Below, piece after piece: positions 47,678 through 59,455 of a DNA stretch of 64,000 nt; within the stretch, counting starts at the first letter, position 1, and every line of letters starts with the position of its first letter. This stretch comes from Ensifer sp. LCM 4579. Lineage in GTDB: Bacteria > Pseudomonadota > Alphaproteobacteria > Rhizobiales > Rhizobiaceae. The notes under the pieces were generated by a model. It saw only the letters and a list, made by a program, of their open reading frames with translations, ran no database searches and had not been told where the DNA came from. The position numbers were made by a program, and so were the translations under genes. The DNA is taken from the NCBI RefSeq assembly GCF_001854885.1, contig NZ_MDDV01000014.1:34945-98944 (forward strand), in the 5' to 3' direction.

Positions 47678-49219
47678 TTAACGCGTGAGGTCATATGAAT
47701 AATCCGTCACACCAGTCTGCATCGACTCGCGATCGAGATTGTCGAAGATCTTGTCGAGGATCGTTGTCAGGACACGCAGTCCGCCCTGGTAGCCCATGAG
47801 CGGAAAACGATGGTGATGGTGTCTGTCGAAGATCGGAAACATCAGCCGGACGAGTGGCGTGCCGGTATCGCGCTCGAGATACTTGCCATAGGAATTGCCG
47901 ATCAGGAGGTCCACCGGCTCGGTGAAGAGCAGCGAACGCATCGCCCACAGATCCTTTCCAGCCCAGACTTGGGCATCCTTGCCGAAGGGAGAGGATGCAA
48001 GCAGTTCCTTCATCTCCGCTTCCCAGGCCGGCGTGCCGTTGGTGGCGAGGCAGTGGATCGGCTCGCCGCCGGTTTCCATGATGAAGCGAGCTACGGCGTA
48101 GACGAAGTCAGGATCTCCGTAAATCGCGTATTTCTTGCCGTGCAGCCAGGATTGGCTGTCGGCCATGGCGTCAATCAGTCGGCCGCGTTCCAGGCGGATT
48201 GTCTCGGGGATTTCTTTGCCGGATACCTCCGACACCTTCATCAGGAACTCGTCGGTTGCCTTGACCCCGAGCGGGTAGTGGAAGGAGGCGGTAGCCTGTT
48301 CGAACTCCCGGCAATATTCGAGCGTCTTGCGGGTATTGTAGTGCTGCAGCGACAGCGTCGCCTCCGCATTGAGTGCCGCTCTCACGTCTTTGATCTTCGT
48401 GCCTCCGTCGTACATGCGGAATTCGCCATCGGACGGCGTATCGAACTGGTCGGAGGCATCCTGGATGAAGGTGTAGGACACGCCCATAAGGTTGAGCAGG
48501 CGCTTGAGCTCGCGATTGTTCCCGACGCAGAAGCCATCGAAGCCCGGGATGATATTAATCGTGCCAGCCGCCTTCGTACGCTCCTTGCCTTTCCAGAAAT
48601 GCTCCAGGATGCCTTTGACCATGGAGTCATAGCCGTCGACGTGGCTGCCGACGAAGGCGGGCGTGTGAGCAAATGGCACGTCAAATTCGGGAGGGACTGA
48701 GCCTTCGGTCCTGGCGTTCTCGATGAAACCATGCAGATCGTCACCGATGACCTCCGCCATGCAGGTGGTAGAGACGGCAATCATCTTCGGATCGTAGAGC
48801 GCGTAAGTATTGGCGAGCCCGTCGACCATGTTCTTCAGACCGCCGAACACTGCCGCATCCTCCGTCATTGAGGACGAAACGGCCGATGACGGCTCTTTGA
48901 AATGCCGCGATAGGTGTGAACGGTAATACGCAACGCAGCCCTGGCTGCCATGGACGAAGGACATGGTCCGCTCGAATCCCGCAGCCGCGAACACGGCGCC
49001 GAGCGGCTGGCAGGCTTTGGCGGGGTTCACCACGAGCGCTTCGCGGGCAAGGTTCTTCTCGCGATATTCCCAGGTTTTGGTGTGTTCACCTTGCTCAGTG
49101 ACGATGTGTTCGGCGTGGGGGCATTCGAAATTAAGCTTCTTCTCTGCGAGCATCTGCCTGTATTCCGGCTCGCGGAACAGGGGAGCATGGTCAAGAATTT
49201 TTTCGGCCGATTGCGGCAT
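47678..49219 (-). CDS. nifK: NifK, nitrogenase molybdenum-iron protein beta chain
   Basis: 513 residues. P-cluster ligands lie in [32 protein letters not shown] and the following [12 protein letters not shown] region. NifK pairs with NifD in the alpha2-beta2 dinitrogenase. The frame begins at GTG 49228, but the ATG at 49219 is better spaced from AAGGG and yields the usual N-terminus [11 protein letters not shown]. It sits 100 bases downstream of nifD. Confidence 0.97.
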   Translation of the reverse strand: MPQSAEKILDHAPLFREPEYRQMLAEKKLNFECPHAEHIVTEQGEHTKTWEYREKNLAREALVVNPAKACQPLGAVFAAAGFERTMSFVHGSQGCVAYYRSHLSRHFKEPSSAVSSSMTEDAAVFGGLKNMVDGLANTYALYDPKMIAVSTTCMAEVIGDDLHGFIENARTEGSVPPEFDVPFAHTPAFVGSHVDGYDSMVKGILEHFWKGKERTKAAGTINIIPGFDGFCVGNNRELKRLLNLMGVSYTFIQDASDQFDTPSDGEFRMYDGGTKIKDVRAALNAEATLSLQHYNTRKTLEYCREFEQATASFHYPLGVKATDEFLMKVSEVSGKEIPETIRLERGRLIDAMADSQSWLHGKKYAIYGDPDFVYAVARFIMETGGEPIHCLATNGTPAWEAEMKELLASSPFGKDAQVWAGKDLWAMRSLLFTEPVDLLIGNSYGKYLERDTGTPLVRLMFPIFDRHHHHRFPLMGYQGGLRVLTTILDKIFDNLDRESMQTGVTDYSYDLTR

Positions 49220-49319
49220 ATTGGTCACCCTTTTTCATCTGGCCTCGTCGAACGGCGGCACAGAACACGTTCGAGACGTCGGGTCTCCCGCGGGTTCCTG
49301 TCCGCGGAAGACCAGGCTT

Positions 49320-50819
49320 TTATTCGGCTGCTAGCCGTTCCGCAGGCACTGTCGTTTTCTTCCAGGGCGCGTCGTAGAGGTCCCAGACCGGATTGTTGAT
49401 GGCAAGATCCATGTCGCGGGCGAAGATGGCGAAGCCGTCATAGCCGTGGTATGGGCCGGAATAATCCCATGAGTGCATCTGGCGGAATGGTATGCCCATC
49501 TTCTGCACCGGGTACTTCTCCTTGATGCCGGAGCCGACAAGATCGGGACGAATCCTCTCGATGAACGTATCCAGTTCGTAACTGGTTGCGTCGTCATAGA
49601 TCAGGGTACCTTTCTTTGCGTAGTGGCCGGTGCGCTGATAGTCGTCGTTGTGGCCGAATTCGTAGCCGGTACCCACGATCTGCATGCCGAGGTCTTCATA
49701 GGCGGTGATGACGTGACGAGGGCGCAAACCACCCACATAGAGCATCACTCTCTTGCCCTGGAGGCGCGGCCAATACTTATCAACCACAGCATCGACCAAT
49801 GGCTGGTACTTGGCGATGACCCTCTCGGCCCTTTCTTCAATTGTTGGGCCGAAATGCTTGGCTATCTTGCGCAGGGAATCTTCGATCTGGGATGGGCCGA
49901 AGAAATTATATTCCATCCAGGGGATGCCGTATTTTTCCTCCATGTGCCGGCAGATGTAGTTCATCGATCGGTAGCAGTGGATGAGGTTGAGCTTGGCTTT
50001 CGGGGCACGTTCCATTTCCGCAAGCGTGGCATCTCCCGACCAGTTGCCGACGACGCGCAGCCCAATCTCCTCGAGCAGGATGCGCGAGGCCCAGGCGTCG
50101 CCGCCGATGTTATAGTCCCCGACGACGTTAACGTCGTAAGCGCCAGTTTCGAACTCGACTTCGTCCTTGCCGAAGACCCAGTCACGTATGGCATCATTGG
50201 CGATGTGGTGGCCGAGCGACTGCGAGACGCCGCGGAAGCCTTCGCAGCGTACCGGCACGATTGTTTTTTCGTGCTCCTTGGCCTTTTTGCGAGACACCGC
50301 CTCGATGTCGTCACCAATGAGGCCGATCGGACATTCAGACTGGACGGTGATGCCCTTGCTCAGGGGAAACAGTTCCTCGATCTCATCGATGATCTTTTCC
50401 AGCTTACCGTCGCCACCGAAGACGATGTCCTTCTCCTGAAAGTCGGAGGTGAACTGCATCGTCACGAATGTATCGACGCCTGTCGTGCCGACATAGTAGT
50501 TGCGCCGCTGCGACCAGGAATATTGACCGCAACCGACCGGTCCGTGCGAGACATGGACCATGTCCTTGACCGGGCCCCAGACCACGCCTTTCGAGCCAGC
50601 ATAGGCGCAGCCGCGGATTGTCATCACGCCTGGAATGGACTTGATGTTCGACTTTACGTCGCATTCGGAGATCTGGCCTTCCTCGCCGACCTCCTCGCTG
50701 TCCGTTGCGACACTGAGGTGCTTCTGGCGACGCTTCGCCGCTTTGTTTGGGTACTGCGACAGCACTTGCGTGATAAGCTCCTCATGGAAAGCACTGTCAT
50801 TCTCGTAATCGAGGCTCAT
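49320..50819 (-). CDS. nifD: NifD, nitrogenase molybdenum-iron protein alpha chain
   Basis: 499 residues. P-cluster cysteines are in [27 protein letters not shown] and [11 protein letters not shown]. The FeMo-cofactor ligands appear as Cys in [11 protein letters not shown] and His in [18 protein letters not shown]. NifD carries the active site that reduces dinitrogen. The gene follows nifH by 101 bases and leads nifK. No missing ligands were seen, so it should be active. Confidence 0.98.
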   Translation of the reverse strand: MSLDYENDSAFHEELITQVLSQYPNKAAKRRQKHLSVATDSEEVGEEGQISECDVKSNIKSIPGVMTIRGCAYAGSKGVVWGPVKDMVHVSHGPVGCGQYSWSQRRNYYVGTTGVDTFVTMQFTSDFQEKDIVFGGDGKLEKIIDEIEELFPLSKGITVQSECPIGLIGDDIEAVSRKKAKEHEKTIVPVRCEGFRGVSQSLGHHIANDAIRDWVFGKDEVEFETGAYDVNVVGDYNIGGDAWASRILLEEIGLRVVGNWSGDATLAEMERAPKAKLNLIHCYRSMNYICRHMEEKYGIPWMEYNFFGPSQIEDSLRKIAKHFGPTIEERAERVIAKYQPLVDAVVDKYWPRLQGKRVMLYVGGLRPRHVITAYEDLGMQIVGTGYEFGHNDDYQRTGHYAKKGTLIYDDATSYELDTFIERIRPDLVGSGIKEKYPVQKMGIPFRQMHSWDYSGPYHGYDGFAIFARDMDLAINNPVWDLYDAPWKKTTVPAERLAAE

Positions 50820-50920
50820 TGGGCCTGCCCCCTTGTCGAGATTTGGGTGATGCCTCTAGGAAGAGGCACCGTTGGTGGAATATTGCGCCGGTTCAGTTCC
50901 GGACACTTCTGCGGCTGCAG

Positions 50921-51898
<978 letters not shown>

Positions 51899-51900
51899 TT

Positions 51901-51916
51901 ACAAGACCCGTGCCAA
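51901..51916 (-). promoter_or_regulatory. Sigma54-like (-24/-12) promoter of nifH
   Basis: TTGGCACGGGTCTTGT on the minus strand has a perfect -24 TGGCAC, but the -12 dinucleotide is GT where GC is usual. It lies 87 bases upstream of the ATG, with the activator site 92 bases further. Confidence 0.75.
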
Positions 51917-52007
51917 CTCCGCGGAATGGACCGAGTAAACGTTGATTGTCCTGAATTATCAGCTTCTTAGATCGAAAATAGATCAACCGCGTCACAAAGC
52001 ATGCCTT

Positions 52008-52023
52008 TGTCGGGAAACCGACA
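52008..52023 (-). promoter_or_regulatory. NifA upstream activator site of nifH
   Basis: TGTCGGGAAACCGACA is a perfect TGT-N10-ACA within an extended palindrome. It lies 194 bases upstream of the nifH start and 92 upstream of the divergent fusion gene, so it could serve either direction. No plus-strand -24/-12 element was found between it and 52115. Confidence 0.85.
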
Positions 52024-52114
52024 ATTGTAACCAGCGATTGTTGTATGGCGTCGCCTATCAGACGTCAGGAGCCGACAAGATGATGCCTCCCAGATCAAGC
52101 ACTAAGGGCCAAGT

Positions 52115-55100
52115 GTGACGACAGAGATCGCCGGATATTGCACACTTTGCCGATCGCGATGCGGTACGCTCAATACCGTGGAAAACGGGCAACTCGTTTC
52201 CGTGCGCCCGGATCCGTCCCACCCGACTGGCCAGGCAATGTGCATGAAGGGACGGGCCGCACCAGAGCTCGTGCACAGTCCGCACAGACAACTCTATCCC
52301 ATGCGCCGAAGCGCGCCCAAGGATGCCGCCGATCCCGGCTGGGTCCGCATCAGCTGGGAAGAGGCCCTGGTCGAGACGGCCGAAAAACTGGGGGCGATCA
52401 AGGCCGAGAGCGGAGCGGAGGCGGTAGCCTTTTCCGTTACCACCCCGAGCGGCACGCCGCTCTCCGACAGCATCGACTGGATCGAGCGCTTCATCCGCCA
52501 TTTCGGCAGCCCGAACACCTGCTATGGCACGGAAATCTGCAACTGGCACAAGGACAACGCACACGCCTTCACCTTCGGCCACGGCATCCCGACGGCAGAT
52601 TACGAAAATGCCGCGACGATTCTTCTTTGGGGCCATAATCCCACCAATACCTGGCTTGCCCAGGCGAATGCGATCTCGAAAGGACGCGCCGCCGGCGCGA
52701 AACTTGTTGTGATTGATCCCCGGCCAATCGCGCTCGCCAAGCAGGCGGATGTCTGGTTGCCGGTTCGCCCAGGCACCGACGGCGCTTTGGCGCTCGGCAT
52801 GATCCGGATCATGCTGACGGAAAACCTCCATGACGAAAGCTTCGTAGCGAACTGGACGAACGCGCCTTTGCTCGTCCGGCAGGACGAAGGCCTCTTTCTG
52901 CGCGAGCAAATGCTGTGGCCGGATGCCGAGCAGAACAGATACCTAGTCTGGAACGACAGCGAGGGGTGCCCTGGCCCAATCGATCTAGACCAGCCTCCCC
53001 AGGCTGGTGGTTCGCAACTGCGCCTTCGCGGTGAGATTTCTGTCGCCCTCGGCGGTGAAGGCGGCAAGCATGTCAATTGCTCGCCCGTCTTTGAGCTCCT
53101 GATACGGGCCGCGGCCCCCTTCAATCCAGAAGCTGTCGAACGCATCACGGGCGTCAGTCCGGACGCGCTCGCAGCAGCAACCAGGCTTCTCTGCGGTGGT
53201 CGGCGGATCGCCTACCACTCCTGGACCGGCATCGGCCAGCACAGCAACGCGACCCAGACAGAACGTGCCGTCGCATGTCTTTATGCCCTTTCCGGCAGCT
53301 ATGACCTTGTCGGAGCCAACCGCGTTCGCCGCGGCCCGTTCTATCGCCCCGTCAACGCTCTCGGTCAGTTGTCGAAAGAGCAGCTCTCAAAGGCGCTGGG
53401 TGCCACCGAAAGGCCGATCGGTCCGCCGGCCATGGGCTGGATCACTGCGCGTGACATGTATCGTGCGATCACCGAGGGAGATCCTTACAGAATTCGAGGC
53501 CTTATGACGTTCGGAGCAAATCTGACCGTCTCCCAGGCCGATACCGGCCTTGCAGAAGCCGCTCTGGCGCAACTAGAATTCCATGTCCATTGCGATCTCT
53601 TCGAGTCCCCTACCGCCAGCTATGCCGACATATTCCTGCCGGTCAATACGCCCTGGGAACACGAAGGTATCCGTTTCGGTTTCGAGATCAGCGACGATGC
53701 TGCGTCCCACGTGCAGTTTCGCCCGCGCATGGCAACGCCCCAGGGCGAGTCGCGTTCCGACAACGACATCCTCTTCGATCTCGCCTGCCGGCTCGGCATG
53801 AGTGAGGAATTCTTCGGCGGCAGTCTGGAGGCAGGTTGGGACCATATGCTGGAGCCGCTTGGCCTGTCCGTGGAGGCGTTACGCGCCAATCCGCGTGGCG
53901 TCAAATGCGAGATCGATTCGCGCGAACGCAAATACCAGCTACCACACCACGATAATTCGGGCAGGGTTCGCGGCTTCGATACGCAGACCCGCCGCATCGA
54001 ACTCTATTCCGAACTCCTGCATCGCAATGGACAGCCCGCGGTCCCGACCTTTGTGCCTCCTGCCGAAGACGAAATCACGAGACGAAAGGGGCTCTCCCGT
54101 CGTTTCCCGCTGGTACTGAGTACGGTCAAGAATGGCTACTACTGTCACAGCCAGCATCGCGGCCTGGCTTCCTTAAGAAAGCGGGCTCCGGAACCGATCG
54201 CTGAAATCGGCCAGGGGCTCGCTCGCGAGCGCGACATACGCGATGGCGATTGGATCCGGATCTCGACGCGTAACGGCGCGGCCCGCTTCGTTGCCCGCAT
54301 CGTACCTGGCCTCGCGGATGTTGTCGTCGTGGCCGAATTCGGCTGGTGGCAGGCGTGTCCGGAACTCGACCGCGATGCCTTGGCCATCCAGGGGGCGGAA
54401 AGCAGCAACGCAAACAGCCTGATATCGGCAGATGCCATCGACCCCGTCAGCGGATCGATCCCGCACCGTTCCTTCCGTTGCAACGTCGAGCTTGATCCGC
54501 TGACCGAACGGCGACAGCGGGCCTGGTCCGGCTACAGTCCGTTTCGTGTTGCCGCGATCACCGCGGAAGCGGAAGGCGTGCGCGGCATCACGTTCGAGGC
54601 CGTGGATGGCAGGCCGCTGCCGGATTTCCGGCCCGGTCAGCATATCCAGATCCGCCTGAACGACGAAGGACGTACGAGCCGCGCCTATTCACTGACCGGC
54701 CCCGCCCGCGTAAAGGATCGCCGCAGCTACAGCATCGCCGTGCGTCACCAGAAAGGCATTGCCGAGGACGGTTCCGCCTTCGAAGGGCGCATGTCGGGCC
54801 ACATCAATCGAAGCATGATGCTCGGCGATGTCGTCGAGCTGAAACCACCGTCTGGCACTTTCATCCTGCCACGCAACTCACCGCAACCGCTGATCCTGCT
54901 CGCCGGCGGGATTGGCATTACGCCGTTCATCAGCCTGCTCGAATCGCTGCCGAGCGATGACGAAACGGAGATCTGGCTGTTCTACGGCAATCTCGGCAGC
55001 AGAACCCATGCCTTTCGTGATCGTATTGCCGATCACCGCAAGCGCCTGCCAGGCCTGCAGGTCTTCGACCACTATGACGCCCCGTTGCCCGAAGACGTTG

Positions 55101-55564
55101 AGGGACGCGACTTCACCAGCCGTAAGCGCGTCAGCGCTGAGGTCGTGCCGGACAGCCTGATCGAGCGTCGACCACGGGTTTACATGTGCGGCCCTCCCGG
55201 CATGATGAAGGCTTTTGCCGACGGGCTCGTTTACCGCGGTGTGCCGCGTTTCGACATTTTCAGAGAAGTATTCCGATCTCCGCCCGGCCCTCTCATCAGT
55301 GACGGACGGACATACGCAGTTCGGTTTTCGCAGTCCAGCCAAACAGCGCATGATTGGTCGGCAACGCAAGGACCACTCTTGGATTTCGCCGACAAGCTTG
55401 GCCTCACACTGCCGAGCGGCTGCCGTGTCGGCCAATGCGAAAGCTGCGCCGTCCGAATTGTCTCGGGCACCGTTCGCCACCTGCATGGCTCCGAGCCGGA
55501 AGATCCTGCGATCTGCCTGATTTGTCAGGCCGTACCGACCAGCGATCTGGTGCTCGACGCCTGA
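52115..55564 (+). CDS. Molybdopterin oxidoreductase-flavin reductase-ferredoxin fusion
   Basis: 1149 residues combining three redox modules. Residues 1-800 are a molybdopterin-bis-PGD oxidoreductase of the assimilatory nitrate reductase/formate dehydrogenase group, with a 4Fe-4S motif (CTLCRSRCG then CMKG), molybdopterin-binding stretches and a C-terminal NGYYCHSQHR region. About 815-1050 is a ferredoxin-NADP-reductase-like domain (RAYSLTG, LLAGGIGITPFISLLESL, YMCGPPGMM). About 1065-1149 is a plant-type 2Fe-2S ferredoxin (CRVGQCESC and CLICQ). Start is GTG with AAGGG upstream. All parts for electron flow from NAD(P)H through FAD and 2Fe-2S to a molybdenum site are in one chain. The substrate is unknown. 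It is divergent from nifH. Confidence 0.88.
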   Translation: MTTEIAGYCTLCRSRCGTLNTVENGQLVSVRPDPSHPTGQAMCMKGRAAPELVHSPHRQLYPMRRSAPKDAADPGWVRISWEEALVETAEKLGAIKAESGAEAVAFSVTTPSGTPLSDSIDWIERFIRHFGSPNTCYGTEICNWHKDNAHAFTFGHGIPTADYENAATILLWGHNPTNTWLAQANAISKGRAAGAKLVVIDPRPIALAKQADVWLPVRPGTDGALALGMIRIMLTENLHDESFVANWTNAPLLVRQDEGLFLREQMLWPDAEQNRYLVWNDSEGCPGPIDLDQPPQAGGSQLRLRGEISVALGGEGGKHVNCSPVFELLIRAAAPFNPEAVERITGVSPDALAAATRLLCGGRRIAYHSWTGIGQHSNATQTERAVACLYALSGSYDLVGANRVRRGPFYRPVNALGQLSKEQLSKALGATERPIGPPAMGWITARDMYRAITEGDPYRIRGLMTFGANLTVSQADTGLAEAALAQLEFHVHCDLFESPTASYADIFLPVNTPWEHEGIRFGFEISDDAASHVQFRPRMATPQGESRSDNDILFDLACRLGMSEEFFGGSLEAGWDHMLEPLGLSVEALRANPRGVKCEIDSRERKYQLPHHDNSGRVRGFDTQTRRIELYSELLHRNGQPAVPTFVPPAEDEITRRKGLSRRFPLVLSTVKNGYYCHSQHRGLASLRKRAPEPIAEIGQGLARERDIRDGDWIRISTRNGAARFVARIVPGLADVVVVAEFGWWQACPELDRDALAIQGAESSNANSLISADAIDPVSGSIPHRSFRCNVELDPLTERRQRAWSGYSPFRVAAITAEAEGVRGITFEAVDGRPLPDFRPGQHIQIRLNDEGRTSRAYSLTGPARVKDRRSYSIAVRHQKGIAEDGSAFEGRMSGHINRSMMLGDVVELKPPSGTFILPRNSPQPLILLAGGIGITPFISLLESLPSDDETEIWLFYGNLGSRTHAFRDRIADHRKRLPGLQVFDHYDAPLPEDVEGRDFTSRKRVSAEVVPDSLIERRPRVYMCGPPGMMKAFADGLVYRGVPRFDIFREVFRSPPGPLISDGRTYAVRFSQSSQTAHDWSATQGPLLDFADKLGLTLPSGCRVGQCESCAVRIVSGTVRHLHGSEPEDPAICLICQAVPTSDLVLDA

Positions 55565-55639
55565 CCGCGGCCGGCGCACCGTCGCGGTGTCGGCTCTGGC
55601 GGCGAGCTATTCTCATGACCGGACCCGAGATCATTGCTC

Positions 55640-56090
55640 GTCCTCGGCTCCGGCCGAGTCGAGCCTTATTCCCTATGCTTACCGCGCCGTTCGCGATACC
55701 GAGATCGTGACGATCTGGGACATTAATCACGAAAGCGCCGCACAACTGAAGGCCTCGCTCGAAAAAGACGGTTTCTCCTGCACAGTTGCCGGCGACCTTG
55801 ACAAGGCGGTTCCTGCAACTGACATCATCTCGGCCTTCTTCCGCCCCGCTGGTGCGCGGCGAATGGCTGCGTCCCGGCACGCACGTCGATCTAATAGGCC
55901 CTTCACACCGTCGATGCGAGAGAGTGATGACAAATGTGTCGAGATCGCGGACGTCTATATCGACACGCAGGAAGCGATGCATGAGGTCGGTGACCTGATC
56001 CAGCCAACCAAGGCTGGCACGATCGATGAAAGCCACATCACGGCGAGGCTCTCCGACCCAAGCGCCGGCCTTGTCGAAGGCCGCAAGAGC
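55640..56090 (+). pseudogene. Ornithine cyclodeaminase / mu-crystallin family relic
   Basis: Reads across frames: ESSLIPYAYRAVRDTEIVTIWDINHESAAQLKASL, then PLVRGEWLRPGTHVDLIG in a second frame, then CVEIADVYIDTQEAMHEVGDLIQP back in the first. This matches the central part of ornithine cyclodeaminase-like NAD(P)-binding enzymes. The N-terminal third is missing and at least two frameshifts are present, so it is not functional. Confidence 0.75.
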
Positions 56091-56116
56091 GCCGATTCGC
56101 CGGGACCACGGCAGCG

Positions 56117-56482
56117 ATGTCAAAGAACTCCCGCCTCCTTCCTGCCAAGCCGTCCATCGCACTGCTGCCTTTCGACAACATGAGCCGCGATCCCGAGCAG
56201 GCATATTTCAGCGATGGCGTCACCGAAGACGTTATTACGGAGCTCGCTCGTTTTCAGCAGTTGTACGTCGTCGCTCGCCATTCCTCGTTTCAGTATCGTG
56301 ACAAGGCCGCCGATATCCTGCGCGTTGGCCGCGAGCTGAATGCACAGTATATCGTCGAAGGGAGCGTCGGCCGCAACGACGATCAAATTCGCATATCGGC
56401 GCAGCTCGTCGACGCAACGACCGGCATTCTGGGCCGGTCGCTACGACACCTTGCCGGCACTGCAATGACCCGAGGGAAGTGA
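56117..56482 (+). pseudogene. Adenylate-cyclase-associated TolB-like domain fragment
   Basis: 121 residues that match only the segment after the cyclase domain in rhizobial adenylate cyclases (SIALLPFDNMSRDPEQAYFSDGVTEDVITELARFQQLYVVAR, then YIVEGSVGRNDDQIRISAQLVDATTG). The cyclase catalytic domain and the C-terminal TPR repeats are absent. The frame is open but short, and the ends look random (GRSLRHLAGTAMTRGK), so I treat it as a truncated remnant, convergent with the luciferase-like gene. Confidence 0.7.
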
Positions 56483-56512
56483 GCTGACCTGAGAGTCAGG
56501 CACGATACAACT

Positions 56513-57568
56513 TCAAGCGTCCGCCTGCCCGAGAGACTTCTGGACTGCTGGGATGATCCTGTCTCCCCAGAGCTCTATCTGGCGCAGCATCGTCTTCTGG
56601 TCCAGATCCCCCAACTGGGTCTGAATTGCAATCTGGTCCGGCTTCAAGACGTCGATCTCCTCTAGAAGGCGATCAATCACGCGATTTATGCTGCCGATCG
56701 GCAGGTTCTTGCGCATGGTATCGAACGACAGATCCTGATGCGTCGGCGTCTCCTCTAACAGGTAGCCGTCCTGACTCTGTTGCCGACGCTGATGCAGTGC
56801 CTCGGACAGCCGGCGCTGGAAGCGGGCGTTATCGAGGTAGCTGTTGATTTCCGCGCTATCATCGCTGGCATAGCAGCAGCGCAGCAGCGATATCTTGGCG
56901 TCGCGGACCTTCTTGCCCTCGGATGCGGCAGCGGTCTCAATGATGCCGCGCAGCACGCCCAGAGTTTCCAAGCCGTCATGGAAGGCTGTGACGAAAAGGT
57001 TGTGTCCCTCACGATAGGCTCGGGCGGCAGTCTTAGGTGACGCGGTAGCAATCCAGATCGGCGGCGTCGGCTTTTGCAGGGTGCGCACCGAAATCGCCGT
57101 TGGGGGTATCTGCATGTAGTGACCGCTGTGGGAGAATATCTTTTGCTTTAGACCCTTGAGCAAGATGTCGAGGTATTCTGAAAAGACGGCCGGCGCCTCA
57201 TCTATATCGACGCCGAAGCGGTCGAATTCGAACTGCTGGTATCCGGAACCAACGCCGAGTTCGAGTCGGCCGTTGGCAACGACGTCTGCAAAGCCGATTT
57301 CTGCTAGCAGGCGCTGCGGTTGATAGAGCGGCAGCACGCAGACTGCGGTGCCAAGGCGAATGGAACTCGTCAATCCGGCACAGTGGGACACCATCAGCAA
57401 GGGCGACGGGACGAGGCTGTAGTTGTTGAAGTGGTGCTCGGCGAACCAGGCTGTGCTGAAACCAGCCTGCTCCGAAAGAATGACCTGCTCTATAGAGTTG
57501 CGGATGACGCTATCGGGAGATTGGTGATAGCTGCGCTGGGCGGCCAGAATAAAGGTTGAAAACTCCAT
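56513..57568 (-). CDS. Luciferase-like flavin monooxygenase (y4vJ-like)
   Basis: 351 residues of the bacterial luciferase-like family: TIM barrel with ILSEQAGFSTAWFAEHHFNNYSLVPSPLLM, RLGTAVCVLPLYQPQRLLAEIGFADVVANGRLELGVGSGYQQFEF and IWIATASP. These use FMNH2 and oxygen to oxidise aldehydes, alkanes or cyclic compounds; a separate flavin reductase supplies FMNH2. Last gene of the minus-strand SnoaL/SDR operon, 174 bases after the double SDR. The natural substrate is unknown. Content and order match y4vJ of NGR234 from memory. Confidence 0.88.
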   Translation of the reverse strand: MEFSTFILAAQRSYHQSPDSVIRNSIEQVILSEQAGFSTAWFAEHHFNNYSLVPSPLLMVSHCAGLTSSIRLGTAVCVLPLYQPQRLLAEIGFADVVANGRLELGVGSGYQQFEFDRFGVDIDEAPAVFSEYLDILLKGLKQKIFSHSGHYMQIPPTAISVRTLQKPTPPIWIATASPKTAARAYREGHNLFVTAFHDGLETLGVLRGIIETAAASEGKKVRDAKISLLRCCYASDDSAEINSYLDNARFQRRLSEALHQRRQQSQDGYLLEETPTHQDLSFDTMRKNLPIGSINRVIDRLLEEIDVLKPDQIAIQTQLGDLDQKTMLRQIELWGDRIIPAVQKSLGQADA

Positions 57569-57742
57569 GGTGTCTCCTTGTTTGCGGATAGGGACGTGCA
57601 GCTCGTGATTGGCCGGGCGGTCAGTCCGCGCATCTAGTGCTTGGAACGGCCTCGATCCACGAGCATGCTCCCATCATCGACGAAACGACTGGTAGCTGGG
57701 CCTGATTGCGCCCAGAGCGCCACAGCTGAAACGTGGAAATCC

Positions 57743-59455
57743 TCAGCTTCGAGTAGCCAAACCCTGTCGCCTCGCCGCTCGCCGGCGCCACTTATTCTCC
57801 GCGGAAATCGTCCCATCGAGTTCGCTGGGGCATCCCGCGTCTCTGGACGCGGTCCAGCCTCCGTCCACGTGCAGGATCGAGCCGCTGATGTAGGAGGCAT
57901 CAGACGAGGCCAGAAAGTAGGCAGCTTCGGCGACTTCTGCCGGGTCCCCAACCCTGCCCAAAGGGATCCCCTGTCCGAGCGATGGCTGGTCCATACCGGT
58001 TGTCGTTTCCGACTGGATGCCGTCAGACGCGCGGATGTGACCTGGAGCGACCGTGGCTGTGCGGATCCCAAGTGGCCCGAATTCGGCCGCCATGCACCGG
58101 GTAAGCATGTCTATGCCAGCATTGTATGCGCCGCGGGCATGACTCGTCGCGAGAGGTAAGGGGCTGCAACTTGACCCGAGATTCAGGATTACACTGCCAG
58201 GCCGCATCGATACCGCGGCCTCCCGCACGCAGGTGAAGGCACCAGTAAGATTGACATCGAGAATGTCTTTGAGGTCTGCCGGCGCCTCATCAATATCGGA
58301 GACGAGTATGTCATTCATGCCAGCACCGTTGACGAAGACGTCGATGTGGCCGAAGCGCTCCCGCAATTCTTCGAAGAGCGCGACGACCTCCCTCTCGACC
58401 GTCCTGTCCACGCATTTTGACAGGTGCTTGTCACCGAGCAAGTCAGCGAGCTTTGCCGCTGCACCGCCGTCTCCATCAGCGATCACGACCGTGTCGCCGT
58501 TCGCGGCAAAGCGGCGAGCGATGGCCGCGCCTATGCCGTTGGCGCCGCCCATGACGACTACCGTTCGCGCATCGGTGCCTTCGATCGGGCGAGAGAGTTC
58601 TGCTCCGGGCGCCCCACCCCGCGCCGGATACGCACCCCCCGGCTGGTTGAATGACATCCAGCCACCATCGACCACAAGCGTCGTTCCGGTGATGTAACCT
58701 GCCTGTTCGCTGGCCAGAAAACGCACAGCCCGCGCGATCTCGTCGGGACGAGCCAGTCGGCCGATTGGTACGCGGCGCCTTATTGCGCCGACGTCGACGT
58801 CGCCAGCTCGCTCTAGTTCCGCGACCATTGGCGTGCGAACATAACCTGGCGCTACCGCTGTCACGCGGATGCCGCGCGAAGCCCATGCGCACGCCAGCGA
58901 TTTCGTGATAGAGATCAGAGCAGCTTTCGAAGCGGCGTAGCCATTGCGCTTCGGGTTGCCAAGAAGGCCAGCCATCGAAGCGACATTGACGATGGCGGCG
59001 CCAGGTTTCATCAGCTTCGCGGCTTCGCACGCCATCGAATACGGCCCGATGAGGTTTACTGCTAGAGCGCGTTGAAAATCTTCGACAGGCGTGTCGGCGG
59101 TAGCAGCCATGGTAGGGCCTATCCCTGCATTATTGACGAGCACTCCGATGTGCGAAAATCGTTCTGCGAGAAGGGTATGGAATGCGACGACATCGTCCTC
59201 TCGCGACACGTCCAGCTCAAGGCCGAGGTGGGGCTGGCCAAGATCAGCGCCCAGTTCAACGACGCCGCTGCCCGGGAGGTCCAGCGCGACGACAGTGTCT
59301 CCATTCGTGGCGAAAGTATCGACCAGTGCACGGCCGATACCCCCTGCAGCACCTGTGACGATGATGACCCGTCCTGACTGAACCGAGCAATCGTCAAGGC
59401 GCGTCCTCACCGCACAGGCGCTGGCGGCAGGAAACGGAGCGTAGCGTCGTATCAT
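57743..59455 (-). CDS. Double-domain short-chain dehydrogenase (y4vI-like)
   Basis: 570 residues made of two SDR domains in tandem. The first (about 30-270) has [12 protein letters not shown] and the YAASKAAL catalytic Tyr-Lys pair and looks active. The second (about 295-545) has GGANGIG and NGAG, but its Tyr-x-x-x-Lys position reads YNAGI, so the Lys is lost and this half may be structural or only bind cofactor. The start overlaps the SnoaL-like gene's stop by four bases (ATGA). It probably oxidises or reduces a hydroxyl group of the molecule also acted on by the luciferase-like enzyme. Confidence 0.88.
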   Translation of the reverse strand: MIRRYAPFPAASACAVRTRLDDCSVQSGRVIIVTGAAGGIGRALVDTFATNGDTVVALDLPGSGVVELGADLGQPHLGLELDVSREDDVVAFHTLLAERFSHIGVLVNNAGIGPTMAATADTPVEDFQRALAVNLIGPYSMACEAAKLMKPGAAIVNVASMAGLLGNPKRNGYAASKAALISITKSLACAWASRGIRVTAVAPGYVRTPMVAELERAGDVDVGAIRRRVPIGRLARPDEIARAVRFLASEQAGYITGTTLVVDGGWMSFNQPGGAYPARGGAPGAELSRPIEGTDARTVVVMGGANGIGAAIARRFAANGDTVVIADGDGGAAAKLADLLGDKHLSKCVDRTVEREVVALFEELRERFGHIDVFVNGAGMNDILVSDIDEAPADLKDILDVNLTGAFTCVREAAVSMRPGSVILNLGSSCSPLPLATSHARGAYNAGIDMLTRCMAAEFGPLGIRTATVAPGHIRASDGIQSETTTGMDQPSLGQGIPLGRVGDPAEVAEAAYFLASSDASYISGSILHVDGGWTASRDAGCPSELDGTISAENKWRRRAARRQGLATRS

